A stretch of 64,000 nucleotides of DNA from Rhizobium chutanense (lineage in GTDB: Bacteria; Pseudomonadota; Alphaproteobacteria; Rhizobiales; Rhizobiaceae): assembly GCF_002531935.1 (NCBI RefSeq), contig NZ_NWSV01000005.1:62001-126000 (forward strand). Direction: 5' to 3'. The notes below the pieces were generated by a model. That model worked only from the letters and a program-made list of their open reading frames with translations. It did no database searches and was not told the DNA's origin. Positions 43,786 through 52,905 of the stretch are shown here, one piece after another. The position numbers were made by a program, and so were the translations under genes. Within the stretch, counting starts at the first letter, position 1. The number at the start of each line of letters is the position of its first letter.

Positions 43786-45240
43786 TCAGGCGATGCCGCC
43801 CAGGCATACATATTTGAGTTCGGTATATTCGTCCAACCCGTGCCTCGACCCTTCGCGGCCGAGGCCCGACATCTTGACGCCGCCGAACGGCGCCTCGGCG
43901 GTCGAGACGAGGCCGGTATTGACGCCGACCATCCCGTATTCCAGCGCTTCAGCCACACGGAAGACCCGCGACAGATCGCGCGCGTAAAAATACGATGCAA
44001 GTCCGAACTCGGTGTCGTTCGCCTTTTCGATGACGTCCTCTTCGTCGCGAAAACGAAAAAGCGGTGCAAGCGGCCCGAAGGTTTCCTCGCGCGCGACCTG
44101 CATGCCGGCGGTGACATCGCGCAGGATCGTCGGCTCGAAGAAATGCCCGCCCAGCGCGTGGCGCTTGCCGCCAGACACGATCCCGGCGCCCTTTGCAACG
44201 GCATCGCCGATATGGGCTTCGATCTTGGCGACGGCGTTGTCGTCGATCAGCGGCCCCAGCACGACATCGCGCTCCAGGCCATTGCCGACCTTCAATGCCG
44301 ATACGGCCGTCGCGAGCTTGGCGGCGAAGGCTTCGTAGACGCCGTCCTGGACGTAAAGCCGGTTGGCGCAGACGCAGGTCTGGCCATTGTTGCGGAACTT
44401 GGCGATGATCGCGCCTTCGACCGCGGCATCGAGATCGGCATCGTCGAAGACGATGAAGGGGGCATTGCCGCCGAGCTCCAGGCCAAGCTTTTTGATCGTC
44501 GGCGCGCATTGCCGGTAAAGCAGTTCGCCCGTCCGGGTGGAGCCGGTGAAGGTCAGGACCCTGATGTCGCGGCTTGATGTCAACACCCCGCCGATTGCCG
44601 CCGCATCGCCGGTAACGATGCTGAGCAGACCGGACGGCAGGCCGGCCCGTTCCGCCAGAACGGCAAGCGCCATTGCCGAGAACGGCGTCTGCGGCGCCGG
44701 TTTGAGAACGACGGCGCAGCCGGCGGCGAGCGCCGGGCCGACCTTGCGCGTGATCATCGCGTTCGGAAAATTCCAGGGGGTGATCGCCGCCACCACGCCT
44801 GCCGGCTGGCGTAGGACGAGGATGCGCTTGTCGGGTTGGTGTCCCGGTACGGTTTCGCCGTTGATGCGTCTCGCCTCTTCCGCGAACCACTCGATGAAGC
44901 TTGCGCCATAGGTGATCTCCCCCTTGGCCTCGGCGAGCGGTTTTCCCTGCTCCAGCGTCAGGATCATCGCCAGATCGTCACGGTTTTCGATCATCAGGCG
45001 GTGCCACGCCTTGAGAACGGCGGCGCGCTCGCCGGCAGTCTTCTTCGCCCATAGCTTTTGGGCAATGACGGCAGCGCGGATGGCCTCTTCCGTTTCCGTG
45101 GCCCCGAGATCAGGAACTGCGCCAAGCGCCTCGCCTGTCGCGGGATTGCGGATCGTCGTTGCTTGCCGGCTCTCCGCTTCGATCCAGCGATCGGCGACCG
45201 GGCACGCCTGACGGAACAGCGAGGGATCATTGAGCTTCAT
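43786..45240 (-). CDS. gabD: succinate-semialdehyde dehydrogenase-like NAD(P)-dependent aldehyde dehydrogenase
   Basis: A 484-residue aldehyde dehydrogenase with GabD-like landmarks: ITPWNFPNAMITRKVGPALAAGC, the general-base glutamate in LELGGNAPFIVFDD and the catalytic cysteine in NNGQTCVCANR. The layout (start WIEAESRQATTIRNPATGE, end GREGSRHGLDEYTELKYVCLGG) is that of succinate or glutarate semialdehyde dehydrogenases. In this operon it would oxidise the aldehyde released after ring or C-N cleavage to a central-metabolism acid. Confidence 0.88.
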   Translation of the reverse strand: MKLNDPSLFRQACPVADRWIEAESRQATTIRNPATGEALGAVPDLGATETEEAIRAAVIAQKLWAKKTAGERAAVLKAWHRLMIENRDDLAMILTLEQGKPLAEAKGEITYGASFIEWFAEEARRINGETVPGHQPDKRILVLRQPAGVVAAITPWNFPNAMITRKVGPALAAGCAVVLKPAPQTPFSAMALAVLAERAGLPSGLLSIVTGDAAAIGGVLTSSRDIRVLTFTGSTRTGELLYRQCAPTIKKLGLELGGNAPFIVFDDADLDAAVEGAIIAKFRNNGQTCVCANRLYVQDGVYEAFAAKLATAVSALKVGNGLERDVVLGPLIDDNAVAKIEAHIGDAVAKGAGIVSGGKRHALGGHFFEPTILRDVTAGMQVAREETFGPLAPLFRFRDEEDVIEKANDTEFGLASYFYARDLSRVFRVAEALEYGMVGVNTGLVSTAEAPFGGVKMSGLGREGSRHGLDEYTELKYVCLGGIA

Positions 45241-45250
45241 AGGACAACTC

Positions 45251-46327
45251 TCAGCAGAACACGTGGGCGGCGCCGGGATCGAAATCCAGATGGACTGTAT
45301 CGCCGCGGCTCAGCCCGGTGATCGCCTCATGACCGAACGGCAGGCGAACCGCCAGCGCCTCGCCATTCGCCGTTTCTGTAGAAACGTGAATATTGTTGCC
45401 GAGGAAGGTGATGTCGCTGACGGTGGCGGCGAGACCCGCGCCGGCTCGAGCGCGCGACAAGCGAATGCGCTCCGGCCGCAGCATCAGCGCCGCCTTTGCG
45501 CCGGATGCCCCTTTTCCATGTACCGGAATTTGATTGAAGACCGTCCCGCCGCCGAGCGAAATGGTGGCCTGCCCATTGGAAGAAGACACCAGGTCGCAGG
45601 AAATGAAGTCGCTGTCGCCGATGAATTCGGCAACGAAGCGGGTCTTGGGATTGGCGTAGAGTTCGGGGCCGGTCCCGATCTGGTCGATAACACCCTTGGA
45701 GAAGACGGCGATGCGGTCGGAGAGCCGCAGAGCCTCTTCCTGGTCGTGCGTGACGTAGAGGATCGTCACTTCGGTCTGCTGGTGGATGCGGCGGATCTCA
45801 TGCTGGATTTCCTCGCGCAGCTTCTTGTCGAGCGCCGACAGCGGCTCGTCCATCAAAAGCACCGGCGGATCATAGGCGAGCGCCCTGGCAAGGGCGACGC
45901 GCTGCTGCTGACCGCCGGACATTTGCGCGGGCTTCCGATCCTCGAAACCTTCGAGCCGGACGAGGCGCAGCATCTCCTTCACCTTGCTGTCGATCTCGGC
46001 CTTGGACTTGCGCCGGACCTTCAGCGGAAAGGCGATGTTTTCGCCCACCGTCAGATGCGGAAACAGGGTGTAACGCTGGAACACCATGCCGATGTTGCGC
46101 TTGTGCGAGGGCGTGGCGAGCAGGGTCTTGCCCTCCAGCGTAATGTCGCCTTTCGTCGGATTGTCAAATCCCGCCAGAATGTAGAGCGTCGTGCTCTTGC
46201 CGGATCCGGACGGACCGAGAAAGGTGAGGAACTCCCCGCGCCGGACGTCGAGAGTGACATCGTGGACGGCAACGACAGGGCCGTATTCCTTGCGTATGCC
46301 GCGGATCTGAAGGAATGGTTCGTTCAT
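45251..46327 (-). CDS. ABC transporter ATP-binding protein, spermidine/putrescine type (PotA-like)
   Basis: A 358-residue ATPase: Walker A GPSGSGKST, signature MSGGQQQRVALARAL, Walker B VLLMDEPLSALD, and a C-terminal TOBE domain (from about residue 240). The start overlaps the PotC-like stop. Together with the two permeases and the binding protein it makes one polyamine-type importer that serves the catabolic operon. Confidence 0.92.
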   Translation of the reverse strand: MNEPFLQIRGIRKEYGPVVAVHDVTLDVRRGEFLTFLGPSGSGKSTTLYILAGFDNPTKGDITLEGKTLLATPSHKRNIGMVFQRYTLFPHLTVGENIAFPLKVRRKSKAEIDSKVKEMLRLVRLEGFEDRKPAQMSGGQQQRVALARALAYDPPVLLMDEPLSALDKKLREEIQHEIRRIHQQTEVTILYVTHDQEEALRLSDRIAVFSKGVIDQIGTGPELYANPKTRFVAEFIGDSDFISCDLVSSSNGQATISLGGGTVFNQIPVHGKGASGAKAALMLRPERIRLSRARAGAGLAATVSDITFLGNNIHVSTETANGEALAVRLPFGHEAITGLSRGDTVHLDFDPGAAHVFC

Positions 46328-47124
46328 TGTTTCAGTACCTTACGCACGACGGCAACCAGGGCCATCAGGATGATCGTCAAAAGGATGAGAAGGGTCGACG
46401 CGGCTGCGACAACAGGCGTCAGATCTTGTCGCAGCGTCGCCCATACTTTCACGGGCAGCGTCTGCAGGGTCGGGCTGGACATGAAGATCGCCACCACCAC
46501 CTCGTCCCAGGATGTCAGGAACGAGAAGACGGCGGCCGAAAACAGCCCGTGGCTGATCGCGGGAAGCGTGACCCGGATCTTGGCTTCGAGGGGCGTGGCG
46601 CCGCAGAGCACCGCCGCATCCTCGATCGACTTGTCGAAGCCCTCCAGCGCGCCCGATATCGACAGGATCGAGAAGGGCAGCGCCAGCACGAGGTGCGAGA
46701 TGACGAAGCCGGTCAAGGTGCCGCCGAGGCCGATCCTCAAGAAGAAGGCGTAGAGGGCAACCGCCAGAACCACGACCGGAAGGATCATCGGCGTGAGGAA
46801 CAGCGCTTTCAGCGCATCGCGGAACATGAACGAACCGCGCACCAGTCCGAAGGAGGTGACCAGCCCGAGCAGCACCGACAGGATGGTCACGATGACCGCG
46901 ATCTTGAAGCTCGTCAAAGCCGATTCCAGCCAGCGCGGATCGGCGAAGAGCTCGCCGTACCACTGAAACGTCCAGCCGGGCGGCGGAAAGATCAGCCATT
47001 GCGAGGAGCCGAAGGAGAGCGCCGCGATGAAGACGATCGGCAGCAGCAGGAAGGCGGCCGTCAGAAGCGTTATGCCGAGAAGGACGTATTTCCACCAGCC
47101 GAGACGGTCGAAATTGAGCAACAT
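46324..47124 (-). CDS. ABC transporter permease, PotC-like
   Basis: A 266-residue inner-membrane permease with about six helices and the coupling loop EDAAVLCGATPLEAKIRVTLPAI. The ATG at 47124 follows GGGAGGG and comes one base after the PotB-like stop. Confidence 0.9.
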   Translation of the reverse strand: MLLNFDRLGWWKYVLLGITLLTAAFLLLPIVFIAALSFGSSQWLIFPPPGWTFQWYGELFADPRWLESALTSFKIAVIVTILSVLLGLVTSFGLVRGSFMFRDALKALFLTPMILPVVVLAVALYAFFLRIGLGGTLTGFVISHLVLALPFSILSISGALEGFDKSIEDAAVLCGATPLEAKIRVTLPAISHGLFSAAVFSFLTSWDEVVVAIFMSSPTLQTLPVKVWATLRQDLTPVVAAASTLLILLTIILMALVAVVRKVLKQ

Positions 47125-47125
47125 A

Positions 47126-47998
47126 TCAACGCCCTCCCGGGTTCTGGTTGCCGACGAAGCGCAGCTGCACGGCATAGAGCGACAGGGTCACCACGAGGAG
47201 AACCAGCGCCGCCGCACCGCCCATTCCCCAGTTGACCAGCGACTGCACGAACTGCGCGATCAGCTCTGCGAGCATCATGTTGGCGGTACCGCCGAGAAGC
47301 GAGGGCGTGACGAAATAACCGAGCGACATGACGAAGACCATCAGGGCGCCGGCCGCCATGCCGGGCGTGGCCAGCGGCAGGAGAACACGCGTCAGGCATT
47401 GCCAGCGGTTGGCGCCGCAAAGGGCGGCCGCCTGCAGAATCGACGGGTCGATCTTCTTGATCACGCCGTAGAGCGGCAGGATGATGAAAGGCAGCATGAT
47501 ATAGGTCATGCCGATCGTCACCCCGGTGAGATTGTTGACGAGCGCTAGGGGCTGGTCGATCAGACCCATTCCCATCAGCATCTTGTTGATGAGCCCGGTC
47601 CGCTGCAGGAGCACCATCCAGGCATAGGTGCGGGCGAGCAGATTGGTCCACATCGACAGAAGCAGGATCGCAAAAATCACCGAGATCAGCCGCCCCGGCA
47701 TGATCGCCAGCGCCCAGGCAACGGGAAAACCGATCAGCAGTGAAATCACCGTGACCAGACCCGAGACGATGAAGGTGTTGGCGAAAATCTTGAGATAGGT
47801 GGCGGAGCCGATCAGCTGCGCATAATTTCCCAAGCCCGGCACGGGTTCCAGCACGCTTCGCAGCAGCAGTATCGCCACCGGCACGACGAAGAAGATGCCG
47901 ACGAAAGCGAAAGCCGGAACGACCCCGCTGAACCCTGTTGGCCTGCGTACCTTTGGTAAGGGTGTAATTACGCCGGAGGCATCGCTAAACGTCGACAT
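47126..47998 (-). CDS. ABC transporter permease, PotB-like
   Basis: A 290-residue permease; coupling loop LQAAALCGANRWQCLTRVLLPLATPG. The ATG at 47998 with AAGGA upstream is preferred to a start at 48013. A stem-loop separates it from the upstream binding-protein gene. Confidence 0.9.
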   Translation of the reverse strand: MSTFSDASGVITPLPKVRRPTGFSGVVPAFAFVGIFFVVPVAILLLRSVLEPVPGLGNYAQLIGSATYLKIFANTFIVSGLVTVISLLIGFPVAWALAIMPGRLISVIFAILLLSMWTNLLARTYAWMVLLQRTGLINKMLMGMGLIDQPLALVNNLTGVTIGMTYIMLPFIILPLYGVIKKIDPSILQAAALCGANRWQCLTRVLLPLATPGMAAGALMVFVMSLGYFVTPSLLGGTANMMLAELIAQFVQSLVNWGMGGAAALVLLVVTLSLYAVQLRFVGNQNPGGR

Positions 47999-48031
47999 GA
48001 CAGTCCTTCCCACCCGTCAATTTCCGCAGGT

Positions 48032-48056
48032 GGGCACGGCGACCTTCGCCGTGCCC
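48032..48056 (-). other. intercistronic stem-loop between SBP and permease genes
   Basis: GGGCACGGCG and CGCCGTGCCC form a perfect 10-bp stem with loop ACCTT, 20 bases after the binding-protein stop, in the same relative place as in the three other importer operons of this window. Confidence 0.65.
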
Positions 48057-48075
48057 GTTGATCTCAAGCTTCAGC

Positions 48076-49086
48076 CTATTTCGCCTGCCAAGCGTACCAC
48101 TTCTCGCCGATGGCATCGCGATTATCAGCCCAGTAGCTCATATCGGCATTGACCTGGCTTGCCGTCTGCTGGTCCGGCAGGGTCTTGGCCGTTTCCGGGT
48201 CCATCAGCTTGGCCGATTCAACATTGATCGGCGCATAACCGGTGGCCTTTGCCAGGGCAGCCTGCGGTTCGGCCGAAGTCGCCAGTGCAATGAACTTCAT
48301 CGCAGCTTCGACATTCGGCGAGCCCTTCGGCACGACCAGCGCATCGGCAGCGGTGATGTTCTGCTCCCAGGAGGTTTCAACCTTGATGCCGGTCGCAGCA
48401 AGCGCCGTCATGCGGCCGTTCCAGACGCTGCCGAAGGGGGCTTCGGCGGATGCCAGGAGCTGCTGCGACTGGGCGCCGCCGGACCACCAGATGATATCGG
48501 ACTTGATCGTATCGAGCTTCTTGAAGGCGCGGTCGAGGTCAAGCGGATAAAGCTTGTCGGCAGCCACGCCGTCGGCCAGCAGCGCCGCTTCGATCACGCC
48601 GGGCGCCGACCACTTGTAGAATGTGCGCTTGCCGGGAAATTTCGCCGTGTCGAATAGATCAGCCCATGTCTTCGGGCAGGCTTTGACGGCATCGGCATTG
48701 CAGCCGATGACGAAGGAATAATAGAAGCTGCCGACCGAATAGTCGGTGACGAAGCGCGGATCGAGCTTGGATTTGTCGATGACCGAGAAGTCGAGCTTCT
48801 CGAGCTGGCCGGCCTTGCCGGCCTGGGCGGCAAAATCGCCTTCGACGTCGACGACGTCCCAGGTGACCTCACCGGCCTCGACCATGGCCTTGAGCTTGCC
48901 ATAGTCGGTCGGGCCGTCCTGCACGACGGTGATACCGGTCTTTTCGGTGAACGGGCTCGCCCATGCCGCCTTCTGCGCGTCCTGGGTCGTTCCGCCCCAG
49001 CTCGAGAAGACCATATTGTCGGCTTTGGCCGGCGCGGAGACCGCGACGAAGGCGGCAACCGCCGCGAATGCAAATGTCGTTTTCAT
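48076..49086 (-). CDS. ABC transporter substrate-binding protein, spermidine/putrescine type (PotD-like)
   Basis: Periplasmic receptor of 336 residues with signal peptide FAFAAVAAFVAVSAPAKA. Typical family segments are MVFSSWGGTTQDAQKAAWASPFTEKTG and WDVVDVEGDF. Ligands of this family are cationic amines, opines or thiamine-like compounds. It lies 40 bases after the NIPSNAP gene and feeds the enzymes of the same operon. Confidence 0.9.
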   Translation of the reverse strand: MKTTFAFAAVAAFVAVSAPAKADNMVFSSWGGTTQDAQKAAWASPFTEKTGITVVQDGPTDYGKLKAMVEAGEVTWDVVDVEGDFAAQAGKAGQLEKLDFSVIDKSKLDPRFVTDYSVGSFYYSFVIGCNADAVKACPKTWADLFDTAKFPGKRTFYKWSAPGVIEAALLADGVAADKLYPLDLDRAFKKLDTIKSDIIWWSGGAQSQQLLASAEAPFGSVWNGRMTALAATGIKVETSWEQNITAADALVVPKGSPNVEAAMKFIALATSAEPQAALAKATGYAPINVESAKLMDPETAKTLPDQQTASQVNADMSYWADNRDAIGEKWYAWQAK

Positions 49087-49126
49087 GTTCCCTTATCCCT
49101 GTTTGGTTTGTCCTACGGGTTATGCC

Positions 49127-49459
49127 TTATGCCGTCAGTGCGCCTCGCTCTTGGGGAGAGAAGCTTGCTGGCTTCATAATCTTGTTTTCCGCCACCTCGA
49201 TGAGGTCACGAATCTTGGGCAGGAAGGCCTGCCATCGGGGGTCGGCCAGAAGCCGCTGGCGCCTCGCCTCCCGGTCGTCCAGGCTTGTGAAGGCCCAGAT
49301 GTGGACGATCTCGTTGATCGTGCCGATCTCCGAGAAGAAGTAGCCGACCAGCGTGCCGAGATGGCTCTTCTGGATCTCGATGCCCTCTTCCTCGACGACC
49401 TTGAGATATTGCGGGATCGCGCCGTTCTTCAGCCGATAGGTGCGGATTTCGTAAAACAT
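49127..49459 (-). CDS. NIPSNAP family protein
   Basis: A 110-residue ferredoxin-like dimeric alpha-beta barrel protein: MFYEIRTYRLKNGAIPQYLKVVE and GTLVGYFFSEIGTINEIVHIWAFTSLDDREARR are the family core. Bacterial members are often encoded beside oxidative catabolic enzymes; no defined reaction is known for this one. It follows the aldehyde dehydrogenase gene by five bases. Confidence 0.87.
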   Translation of the reverse strand: MFYEIRTYRLKNGAIPQYLKVVEEEGIEIQKSHLGTLVGYFFSEIGTINEIVHIWAFTSLDDREARRQRLLADPRWQAFLPKIRDLIEVAENKIMKPASFSPQERGALTA

Positions 49460-49464
49460 CGGCG

Positions 49465-50928
49465 CTACCTCATCACGAAGGGATCAGGGATCGGATCGTC
49501 GGATGTCCGAAGCCAGATCGTCTTGGTGCGGGTATAATCGAGCGCCGCGGCCATGCCGCCTTCCCTGCCGTGGCCCGAGAGGCCGAAGCCGCCGAAGGGT
49601 GCGATCGGCGATACCGCGCGGTAGGTGTTGACCCAGACGATGCCGGCACGGATGCCCTTCATCAGCCGGTGCGCCCGGGTGAGGTTCTGGGTGAAGACGC
49701 CGGAGGCAAGGCCATAGCGGGTGTCGTTGGCAAGCCTCAGCGCCTCGGCCTCGGTCTCGAAGGACACGACCGACAGGACCGGGCCGAAGAATTCCTCGAT
49801 CAGCGAGGGCGAGGCGACATCGTCGCAATCGAGGATCGTCGGCGGGAAGTAAAAGCCTTCGCCGTCGATCTTGCGCCCGCCGGTGACGAGACGGGCGCCG
49901 CTTTCAACTGACCTCTCGACAAGGGCGCCGATATTGTCCTGCTGGCGCTTGGTGGCAAGCGGGCCGACTTCGGTCGCCATGTCGAGCGGTGCGCCGATCC
50001 GGATCGCCTCCGCCTTCTCGCGCAGCAGGGCGACGAACCTGTCCTTGACGCTGCGTTCGACGATCAGCCGCGATCCGGCAACACAGCTCTGCCCCGTCGC
50101 GGCAAAAATGCCCGCCACCTGGGCGTTGGCGGCACTTTCGAGGTCGGCATCGGCAAAGACGATGAAGGGCGACTTGCCGCCGAGCTCAAGCGAGGTGGAG
50201 GCGAGGTTTTCGGCCGAATTGCGAACGACGTGCCGCGCGGTCTCGGGACCGCCGGTAAAGGCGACGTGCGCGACCTTCGGATGACGGCCGAGTGCTGCGC
50301 CACAGGAGGCGCCGAAGCCGGTGATGATGTTGACGACGCCGGCGGGAAAGCCTGCTTCATGCACCAGACGCGCAAATTCGAGAAGCGGCGCCGGCCCGTC
50401 TTCCGAGGCCTTGACCACCATCGTGCAGCCGGCAGCGAGCGCCGGGCCGATCTTGACCGCCGACAGGAAGAGCTGGCTGTTCCACGGCACGACCATGGCA
50501 ACGACGCCGATCGGCTCGCGGCGAAGCCAGACATCCATGTCGGGCTTGTCGATCGGCAGGTAGGCGCCTTCGATCTTGTCGGCGATTCCGGCATAATAGC
50601 GATAGTACTCGGCGACATAGGCGATCTGCGCCGATGTTTCGCGGATGATCTTGCCGGTGTCGCGCGTCTCCAGTTCGGCCAGCACCTGCGCGTTGGCGGC
50701 AACGAGGTCAGCCAGCCTGTAAAGCAGCTTGCCGCGCTGCGTCGCCGTCATTTTCGACCAGGGGCCTTCGTAGAGCGCCCTGTCGGCAGCGTTCATAGCC
50801 CGGTCGACATCGCCCTCGCGCGCTTCCGGCATATCGGCCCAGACCGTGCCTGTGGCCGGATCGATGCTCTGATAACGGGCCTCACCGTCCGAGAATTCGC
50901 CGTCGATATAATCCTGGAAACGCCGCAT
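49465..50928 (-). CDS. aldehyde dehydrogenase
   Basis: A 487-residue NAD(P)-dependent enzyme: VVPWNSQLFLSAVKIGPALAAGC, base LELGGKSPFIVFADADL, cysteine ATGQSCVAGSR. It differs from the semialdehyde dehydrogenase of the same operon and resembles the betaine- or hydroxymuconic-semialdehyde types. CAGGAG lies before ATG. Two aldehyde dehydrogenases in one operon imply a pathway with two aldehyde intermediates, or two substrates. Confidence 0.9.
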   Translation of the reverse strand: MRRFQDYIDGEFSDGEARYQSIDPATGTVWADMPEAREGDVDRAMNAADRALYEGPWSKMTATQRGKLLYRLADLVAANAQVLAELETRDTGKIIRETSAQIAYVAEYYRYYAGIADKIEGAYLPIDKPDMDVWLRREPIGVVAMVVPWNSQLFLSAVKIGPALAAGCTMVVKASEDGPAPLLEFARLVHEAGFPAGVVNIITGFGASCGAALGRHPKVAHVAFTGGPETARHVVRNSAENLASTSLELGGKSPFIVFADADLESAANAQVAGIFAATGQSCVAGSRLIVERSVKDRFVALLREKAEAIRIGAPLDMATEVGPLATKRQQDNIGALVERSVESGARLVTGGRKIDGEGFYFPPTILDCDDVASPSLIEEFFGPVLSVVSFETEAEALRLANDTRYGLASGVFTQNLTRAHRLMKGIRAGIVWVNTYRAVSPIAPFGGFGLSGHGREGGMAAALDYTRTKTIWLRTSDDPIPDPFVMR

Positions 50929-50932
50929 GGTC

Positions 50933-51973
50933 CTACTCCTGAAATGCCGGCATGACCTCGGCGATGAAGCGTTCGAGCGACGCCTTCTTGCGCTCGAAGC
51001 TCATGCCGGTGTCGATCCAGAAGGAATATTCGTCATAGCCGAGCGCTTCATAGGCCTTGAGCCGATCGATGACGGTCCGGGCGTCGCCAACGACATTGTT
51101 GGTGCGCATGACCTGGTCCGACAGCATGGCATTCGCTCTGATCTGCTCATCCGGAATCCGCTCGATCAGGCCTTGGGTGACCGGCTTCTCATTCTTGAAC
51201 CAGGCGAAGAAATAGTTGTAGTAAACGCTGAGTTCATGCGCGGCCTGGGCGACGTCCTCTTCCGATGAGCCGACATAAGTATGGCGCAGCAGCATGATCT
51301 TCGGCCGCTCGACATCCGGATTCTTGGCGCAGGCATCGTTGAAGCGGTCCATCAGCGACTGGACCTCGTCGTCGCCCTGCCAGAGCGGCGTGACCTGGAC
51401 GTTGCAGCCATTGGCGACGGCAAATTCGTGCGAGTTGGGATCGCGCGCAGCGACCCAGATCGGCGGGTTCGGCTGCTGCAGCGGCTTCGGCGCCGAGGTG
51501 GTCGCAGGGAATTTGAAGAACTCGCCGTCATGAGCGTAGTCGCCGGCCCATATGCCCTTGACCGCCGGGATGAGCTCGCGCATGCGCTGGCCGGCACCCC
51601 AGGCATCGAGGCCGGGCAGCAGACGCTCGTATTCGAAGGAATAGGCGCCGCGCGCAATGCCGATATCGAGCCTGCCGTCGCAGATGATGTCGGTCATAGC
51701 AGCCTCGCCGGCAAGCTTGATCGGATGCCAGAAGGGAGCGATCACCGTTCCCGTGCCGAGCCTTGCCCGCGATGTGCGGCGCGCCAGATCGGCAATGGTC
51801 ACGAACGGGTTGGGGGCAATGGTGAAATCCATGCCATGATGTTCGCCCGTCCAGATCGCATGCATGCCGCCCTTGTCGGCGATCTCGCAGAGCGCGACGA
51901 ATTCCTCATAGAGGCTCTTATGGCTCTGGCTGGCGTCGAGCCGTTCCATATGAACGAAGAGGGAGAACTTCAT
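50933..51973 (-). CDS. LLM class flavin-dependent oxidoreductase (two-component monooxygenase)
   Basis: Luciferase-like monooxygenase of 346 residues (MKFSLFVHMERLD start, AIWTGEHHGMDFTIAPNPF with the active-site histidine region, RARLGTGTVIAPFWHPIKLAGEAAMTD, and RLDIGIARGAYSFEY). It needs reduced FMN from a partner reductase, whose gene overlaps it by four bases. Members of this class open rings or split C-N and C-S bonds, for example RutA on uracil. Confidence 0.88.
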   Translation of the reverse strand: MKFSLFVHMERLDASQSHKSLYEEFVALCEIADKGGMHAIWTGEHHGMDFTIAPNPFVTIADLARRTSRARLGTGTVIAPFWHPIKLAGEAAMTDIICDGRLDIGIARGAYSFEYERLLPGLDAWGAGQRMRELIPAVKGIWAGDYAHDGEFFKFPATTSAPKPLQQPNPPIWVAARDPNSHEFAVANGCNVQVTPLWQGDDEVQSLMDRFNDACAKNPDVERPKIMLLRHTYVGSSEEDVAQAAHELSVYYNYFFAWFKNEKPVTQGLIERIPDEQIRANAMLSDQVMRTNNVVGDARTVIDRLKAYEALGYDEYSFWIDTGMSFERKKASLERFIAEVMPAFQE

Positions 51974-52905
51974 GCTTTTGCGCCCTTGGCTGGAATGGGA
52001 TGGACAGTGCCGCCGGTCTCGTCGCCGAAATAGACGCCGAAATTGCCGATCGAGCTTTCCATCGCGAAGCGGTTGACGATATCGGCGGTCGAACTGGTCT
52101 TGAATTTTGCCGCAGCCAGTGCATCGGGTTTTACGAACCTGCCGCTCGCCGGCTCCCCATCGCCTGCGACAGCGTGGTAGACGATGTGCTGCTTGCCGTC
52201 GCTCTTGCCCTCGTAGACCGAATAGAGAAAGCCGATGCTGACCTTCAGCCCGGTTGATGTCTCCAGATATTTCTCCAGCGTCTCGGTCGGATTGCCGTCA
52301 TGAGCATCGATGCTCGGCAGGGAGAGCACGTCGTCGCCGAGGAGCAGAACCTCGCCGCGGCGTTCGACGACGGCCGCAAGTTCGATATTGCCTTCGGCTG
52401 CCGCCGAAACCGCCTTGCTTGCGAGCGTCGGCGTGAAATAGCCGCCGCGGGCATAACCGAGACCGTTGCGACCGCTATTGTCGAAAGCTTCGATGCGTCC
52501 CATCAGGATGACGTGGTCGCCGGCCTCGATGACCTCTTCCATGGCGCATTCGAACCAGGCCGCCACATTCGAGAAGACCGGGCAGCCGGCCGCCCCCTTG
52601 GCCCATTCGACCGCCGCAAATCGGTCTTCAACGGGGCGCGCAAAAGTATTCGACACGTCCTTCTGCGTTTCCGAAAGCACATTGATCGCGAAATGCTGCG
52701 CGCCGGTCATGGTGGCGAAATTGCGCGAGGTCTTGGCAAGGCAAACGAGGAGCAAGGGCGGATTGAGAGAGACCGATGTGAAGGAGTTCGCGGTGAAGCC
52801 GATCGGATTTCCATCTGCGTCGCAGGCAGTGACGACGGTCACGCCTGTAGGAAACGCGCCGAACGCATCACGCAATGCCCTTGGGTCGACAGTCTGCATT
52901 GTCAT
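51970..52905 (-). CDS. flavin reductase with C-terminal Nudix-like domain
   Basis: Residues 1-165 are a flavin reductase domain (FGAFPTGVTVVTACD, GFTANSFTSVSLNPPLLLVCLA, HFAINVLSETQ), which supplies reduced FMN to the LLM enzyme. Stand-alone reductases end there; this protein goes on for about 145 residues. The extension (IELAAVVERRGEVLLLG, ETLEKYLETSTGLKV, HIVYHAVAG) resembles a Nudix fold, but the REUXEEXGU box is reduced to KYLETSTGL, so hydrolase activity is doubtful. Both flanking genes overlap or abut it. Confidence 0.85.
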   Translation of the reverse strand: MTMQTVDPRALRDAFGAFPTGVTVVTACDADGNPIGFTANSFTSVSLNPPLLLVCLAKTSRNFATMTGAQHFAINVLSETQKDVSNTFARPVEDRFAAVEWAKGAAGCPVFSNVAAWFECAMEEVIEAGDHVILMGRIEAFDNSGRNGLGYARGGYFTPTLASKAVSAAAEGNIELAAVVERRGEVLLLGDDVLSLPSIDAHDGNPTETLEKYLETSTGLKVSIGFLYSVYEGKSDGKQHIVYHAVAGDGEPASGRFVKPDALAAAKFKTSSTADIVNRFAMESSIGNFGVYFGDETGGTVHPIPAKGAKA

